The notes under the pieces are model-generated. The model was not told where the DNA came from. It did not search any database and saw only the letters and a list, made by a program, of their open reading frames with translations. The translations under genes and the position numbers were made by a program. A stretch of 42,014 bases of DNA from Oscillospiraceae bacterium (lineage in GTDB: Bacteria; Bacillota; Clostridia; Oscillospirales; Oscillospiraceae), in the NCBI GenBank assembly GCA_017624915.1, contig JAGAMC010000038.1, forward strand, positions 1 through 42,014, read 5' to 3'. Below are positions 39,379 to 42,014 of the stretch, piece by piece. Numbering within the stretch: position 1 is the stretch's first letter; every line of letters begins with the position of its first letter.

Positions 39379-40635
39379 ATGAAGGATTTGTACATCGTAA
39401 ACTGCTGCCGTACCGCTATTGGCTCTTTTGGTGGTTCGCTGAAGGACGTGCCAGCCGCCGATCTGGGCGCTATCGCTGTTAAGGAAGCGCTCAAACGCGC
39501 AAACGTTGCGCCTGAAAATGTTGACGAACTCATGTTCGGCTGTATCCTGACCGCAGGTCTGGGCCAGAACGTTGCTCGCCAGGTTTCCGTTAAGGCCGGC
39601 ATTCCTTATTCCGTTCCCGCTTACACCGTTGGTATGGTTTGCGGCTCCGGTATGAAGTCCGTAATCGAAGGCGCACGCTCCATCCTGGCCGGTGACGCTG
39701 AAGTTGTTGTCTGCGGCGGTACCGAAAACATGAGTGCAGCTCCTTATGCCATACCCACTGCCCGTTACGGCGCTCGTATGGGCAACGCCAAGATGATCGA
39801 CACCATGGTAAACGATGGTCTGTGGGATGTTTACAACAACTATCACATGGGCACCACCGCTGAAAACATCAACGACATCTGGGGGATCTCCCGTGCCGAA
39901 CAGGACGCTTTCGCAGCTGCTTCCCAACAGAAGGCAGAAGCTGCTCAGGCTGCAGGCCGTTTCGAAGACGAAATCGTTCCTGTTCCCGTAAAGGTTAAGA
40001 AGGAAATCGTTGAATTCAAGAAGGACGAATATCCCAAGGCCGGCGTTACCGCTGAAAGCGTTGCCAAGCTGCGCGGTGCATTCCCCGTAGGTCCTGAATC
40101 TCCTGCTCCTCAGGTTGTTCACACCTTCGTTCCCACCGGCGTTCAGGAAAGTGAAGACAAGGGTCAGCAGCGTGTAACCGCAGCTAACGCCTCCGGTATC
40201 AATGACGGTGCCGCAGCTATTGTTCTGGCTTCCGGCGAAGCCGTTGCTAAACTGGGGCTCAAGCCCATGGCTAAGCTCATCGGATGGGGCCAGGGCGGCG
40301 TAGATCCCAAGATCATGGGCGTAGGTCCCGTTCCCGCGTCCCGCAAGGCAATGGAAAAGGCCGGCGTTACCATCGACGATATCGACCTGATCGAAGCTAA
40401 CGAAGCTTTCGCTGCACAGTCCATTGCGGTTGGCCGCGAACTGGGCTTCGACACTGCCAAGCTGAACGTTAACGGCGGTGCTATTGCTCTGGGCCACCCC
40501 GTAGGTGCTTCCGGTGCGCGTATCATCGTTACCCTGGTGCACGAACTCATGAAGCGCGAAGACGCTAAGAAGGGTCTGGCTACCCTGTGCATCGGTGGCG
40601 GTATGGGTACTGCAGTTGTGGTTGAAAAGTGCTAA
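39379..40635 (+). CDS. thl: Acetyl-CoA acetyltransferase (thiolase)
   Basis: Condenses two acetyl-CoA to acetoacetyl-CoA, the first step to butyryl-CoA. The catalytic residues are seen: Cys88 in [10 protein letters not shown], the histidine in [13 protein letters not shown] and the second cysteine in [10 protein letters not shown]. The 418 residues exceed the usual 391-393. The extra length is a segment of about 26 residues between KLRGAF and [12 protein letters not shown], with [19 protein letters not shown] lies 8-12 bases before the ATG. It is 63 bases after crt and likely co-transcribed. Confidence 0.94.
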   Translation: MKDLYIVNCCRTAIGSFGGSLKDVPAADLGAIAVKEALKRANVAPENVDELMFGCILTAGLGQNVARQVSVKAGIPYSVPAYTVGMVCGSGMKSVIEGARSILAGDAEVVVCGGTENMSAAPYAIPTARYGARMGNAKMIDTMVNDGLWDVYNNYHMGTTAENINDIWGISRAEQDAFAAASQQKAEAAQAAGRFEDEIVPVPVKVKKEIVEFKKDEYPKAGVTAESVAKLRGAFPVGPESPAPQVVHTFVPTGVQESEDKGQQRVTAANASGINDGAAAIVLASGEAVAKLGLKPMAKLIGWGQGGVDPKIMGVGPVPASRKAMEKAGVTIDDIDLIEANEAFAAQSIAVGRELGFDTAKLNVNGGAIALGHPVGASGARIIVTLVHELMKREDAKKGLATLCIGGGMGTAVVVEKC

Positions 40636-40647
40636 TTGTTTTTCCCC

Positions 40648-40675
40648 TTGACGAAACAAACGAAAATTATAAAAT
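40648..40675 (+). promoter_or_regulatory. Possible internal promoter before hbd
   Basis: TTGACG (40648-40653), 16 nt, TAAAAT (40670-40675) in the 74-base gap between thl and hbd. A weak Rex-like repeat, TTGTTTT-N5-TTGACGA (40636-40654), overlaps its -35. Confidence 0.45.
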
Positions 40676-40709
40676 CAACATTACCTAACATATATTTGGA
40701 GGAATCATC

Positions 40710-41546
40710 ATGAAAGTTGCTGTTTTTGGCGCCGGCACCATGGGTAGTGGCATCGCACAGGTATTTGCAGCTAAGGGCCACACCGCTCTGCTGTACGCAA
40801 GCTCTGTTGAATCTGCACAGCGTCATAAGGACAAGCTGGCTAAGTCTCTGGCTAAGCGCGTGGAAAAGGGCAAGATGACTCAGGAGGCAGTTGATGCGCT
40901 TCTGGCAAACGTTCTGGTAGCCGAAAAGTGCGCTTGTGCTGATGCTGACCTGGTTATCGAATGCGTTAAGGAAGAAATGGGCACCAAGAAGGCCCTTCTG
41001 AATGAGCTGGACGCTCTGTGCAAGCCCGAAGCTATCTTTGCTTCTAACACGTCCTCTCTCTCCATCACCGAAATGGGCAATGGCCTGAGCCATGACCTCA
41101 TTGGTATGCACTTCTTCAATCCTGTGCCCAGCATGAAGCTGGTTGAAATCATCCGCGGTGCTAACACCAAAGAAGAAACCTTCCAGACCATCTATGCTCT
41201 GTCTCAGGAAATCGGCAAGGATCCCATTGAAGTTGCTGAAGCTCCTGGCTTCGTAGTTAACAAGATCCTCATCCCCATGATCAACGAAGCTGCTGGCTTG
41301 GTTGAAACCGGCGTTGCTTCCGTTGCTGACATTGACAAGGCCATGCAGCTGGGTGCGAACCATCCCATGGGTCCTCTGGCTTTGGGCGACTTTATTGGAC
41401 TGGACGTTTGCCTGGCCATTATGGAAACCCTGTATAATGAAACCGGCGATCCCAAGTATCGTCCCTCTCTGCTTCTTAAGAAGCTGGTTCGCGGCGGTCT
41501 GCTGGGCAAGAAGACCGGCAAGGGCTTCTACGACTACTCCAAGTAA
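40710..41546 (+). CDS. hbd: 3-hydroxybutyryl-CoA dehydrogenase
   Basis: NAD(P)H-dependent enzyme that reduces acetoacetyl-CoA to 3-hydroxybutyryl-CoA. The 278-residue product has the Rossmann motif [15 protein letters not shown] at 5-19, the catalytic serine in [11 protein letters not shown], the histidine in [15 protein letters not shown], and the family C-terminal [19 protein letters not shown]. Its length matches clostridial Hbd. TTGGAGG precedes the ATG. It closes the crt-thl-hbd block and shares the same GAA/GCT/GTT-leaning codon use. It consumes NADH, so control by Rex would be logical. Confidence 0.95.
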   Translation: MKVAVFGAGTMGSGIAQVFAAKGHTALLYASSVESAQRHKDKLAKSLAKRVEKGKMTQEAVDALLANVLVAEKCACADADLVIECVKEEMGTKKALLNELDALCKPEAIFASNTSSLSITEMGNGLSHDLIGMHFFNPVPSMKLVEIIRGANTKEETFQTIYALSQEIGKDPIEVAEAPGFVVNKILIPMINEAAGLVETGVASVADIDKAMQLGANHPMGPLALGDFIGLDVCLAIMETLYNETGDPKYRPSLLLKKLVRGGLLGKKTGKGFYDYSK

Positions 41547-41608
41547 TCGAAGATTTCGGGCGGAAGCTCAAAGCGATACCTCAAATGTAAATGTCGCAAA
41601 TGTAAAAT

Positions 41609-41657
41609 GAGCGATACCTGGTTATCCAAATCAGGTATCGCTCATTTTCTTTTTTTG
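41609..41657 (+). terminator. Terminator of hbd; right copy of the flanking hairpin
   Basis: GAGCGATACCTG (41609-41620) pairs with CAGGTATCGCTC (41632-41643) around the loop GTTATCCAAAT, followed by ATTTTCTTTTTTTG. A partial copy, AAAGCGATACCTC, lies at about 41568. Compare the hairpin at 38128. Confidence 0.88.
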
Positions 41658-41786
41658 TTGCCTCTGTTCGAGATAAATATTGGGGGAAAAATATAGAATT
41701 TTATTTGAAAATAATTATGCTCGAATAAGATGCCTTTTCTTACAGATAATAGAAATGTTATCAATTAAACAAAGGAGTTTTTATAT

Positions 41787-42014
41787 ATGAAAGCAACCGG
41801 AATCGTGCGCCGCATCGACGACCTTGGTCGTGTGGTTATTCCGAAAGAGATCCGCCGCACCATGCGCATTCGCGAGGGCGACCCGCTGGAGATCTATACG
41901 GATAAAGAGGGCGGTGTCATCTTCAAAAAGTATTCTCTCATGGGCGGCGTGTCCGAGTTTGCCGGTCAGCTGTGCGAGACCCTCTGGCGCACCTCGGGCC
42001 GCATTTGTGTCATC
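41787..42014 (+). CDS. spoVT: Stage V sporulation regulator SpoVT, 3' end outside window
   Basis: Forespore transition regulator of the AbrB group. The 76 visible residues begin MKATGIVRRIDDLGRVVIPK and continue EIRRTMRIREGDPLEIYTDK. This is close to Bacillus SpoVT throughout the swapped-hairpin AbrB domain. After about residue 53 the linker to the GAF-like domain begins (LMGGVSEFAGQLCETLW), and the window ends there. The GAF domain expected in SpoVT (about 178 residues in all) lies outside. AAAGGAG lies about 10 bases before the ATG. No confident sporulation-specific promoter was found in the AT-rich gap before it. Confidence 0.9.
   Translation, partial: MKATGIVRRIDDLGRVVIPKEIRRTMRIREGDPLEIYTDKEGGVIFKKYSLMGGVSEFAGQLCETLWRTSGRICVI

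Noticed and set aside
39331..40659. A 442-codon frame opposite thl
   Set aside because: It is a shadow of a well-supported thiolase gene, and its composition is unlike a real protein of this genome.
41658..41786. A sporulation (sigma-G type) promoter before spoVT
   Set aside because: Several AT-rich hexamers are possible, but none gave convincing spacing or consensus. TTGAAA at 41705 pairs with TAAGAT at only 15 nt.

Overview
The window looks like a chromosomal segment of a GC-rich, spore-forming gut Firmicute, most likely an Oscillospiraceae/Ruminococcaceae (Clostridium cluster IV) relative of Flavonifractor, Intestinimonas or Pseudoflavonifractor. This is inferred from gene content: SpoIIGA/SigE and SpoVT (endospore formation), HPr kinase, Rex, a clostridial-order Rnf complex (CDGEAB), a split transketolase, a crt-thl-hbd block of the butyryl-CoA pathway, SLH-domain surface proteins and Gram-positive SOS boxes. 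No rRNA, tRNA, CRISPR array, phage or insertion sequence was found.

Layout. 1-2.8 kb: the 3' part of an unidentified cysteine-rich protein, a DUF4364 protein, convergent hprK, and rpmB. 2.8-7.9 kb (minus strand): a folT-comEC-holA-rnmV run whose leader carries a tetrahydrofolate (THF) riboswitch in front of folT. 7.9-10.0 kb: a small membrane protein, a patatin-like lipase and cysK. 10.1-15.2 kb: the rnfCDGEAB operon with a long leader holding a possible attenuator. 15.3-17.4 kb: a 48-residue Cys/Gly peptide, an SLH protein and rex. 17.4-19.1 kb: the spoIIG operon. 19.2-21.4 kb: a DUF951-hisC-radical SAM operon behind a full-consensus promoter. 21.4-25.5 kb: an S41 protease with SLH repeats, then two CobW-type GTPases, one with a long His-rich tract and one apparently fused to a DUF1980-like domain. 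25.5-29.6 kb: a heterodimeric ABC exporter with an unusual linker insertion. 29.6-31.4 kb: a lipoprotein, lexA with two SOS boxes, and ogt. 31.4-33.3 kb: split transketolase. 33.4-38.1 kb: a ceramidase-like hydrolase, a GH20-like enzyme and an AraC regulator. 38.4-41.6 kb: crt-thl-hbd, set between two closely similar hairpins. 41.8 kb to the end: spoVT, cut by the window edge.

How it fits together. Rnf couples reduced ferredoxin to NAD+ and ion pumping. Rex senses NADH/NAD+. Crt, Thl and Hbd carry acetyl-CoA towards crotonyl-CoA while consuming NADH. A Rex-like operator before crt and another over the rex promoter suggest one redox circuit. The least familiar parts are the ceramidase/GH20/AraC locus, which may handle an amino-sugar lipid or related glycoconjugate, the paired CobW GTPases behind a surface protease, and the ABC exporter with a roughly 100-residue domain between its membrane and ATPase parts.

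All calls come from reading the sequence and recalling family features. No database or folding software was used. Long open frames antisense to real genes were judged to be high-GC shadows and left out.
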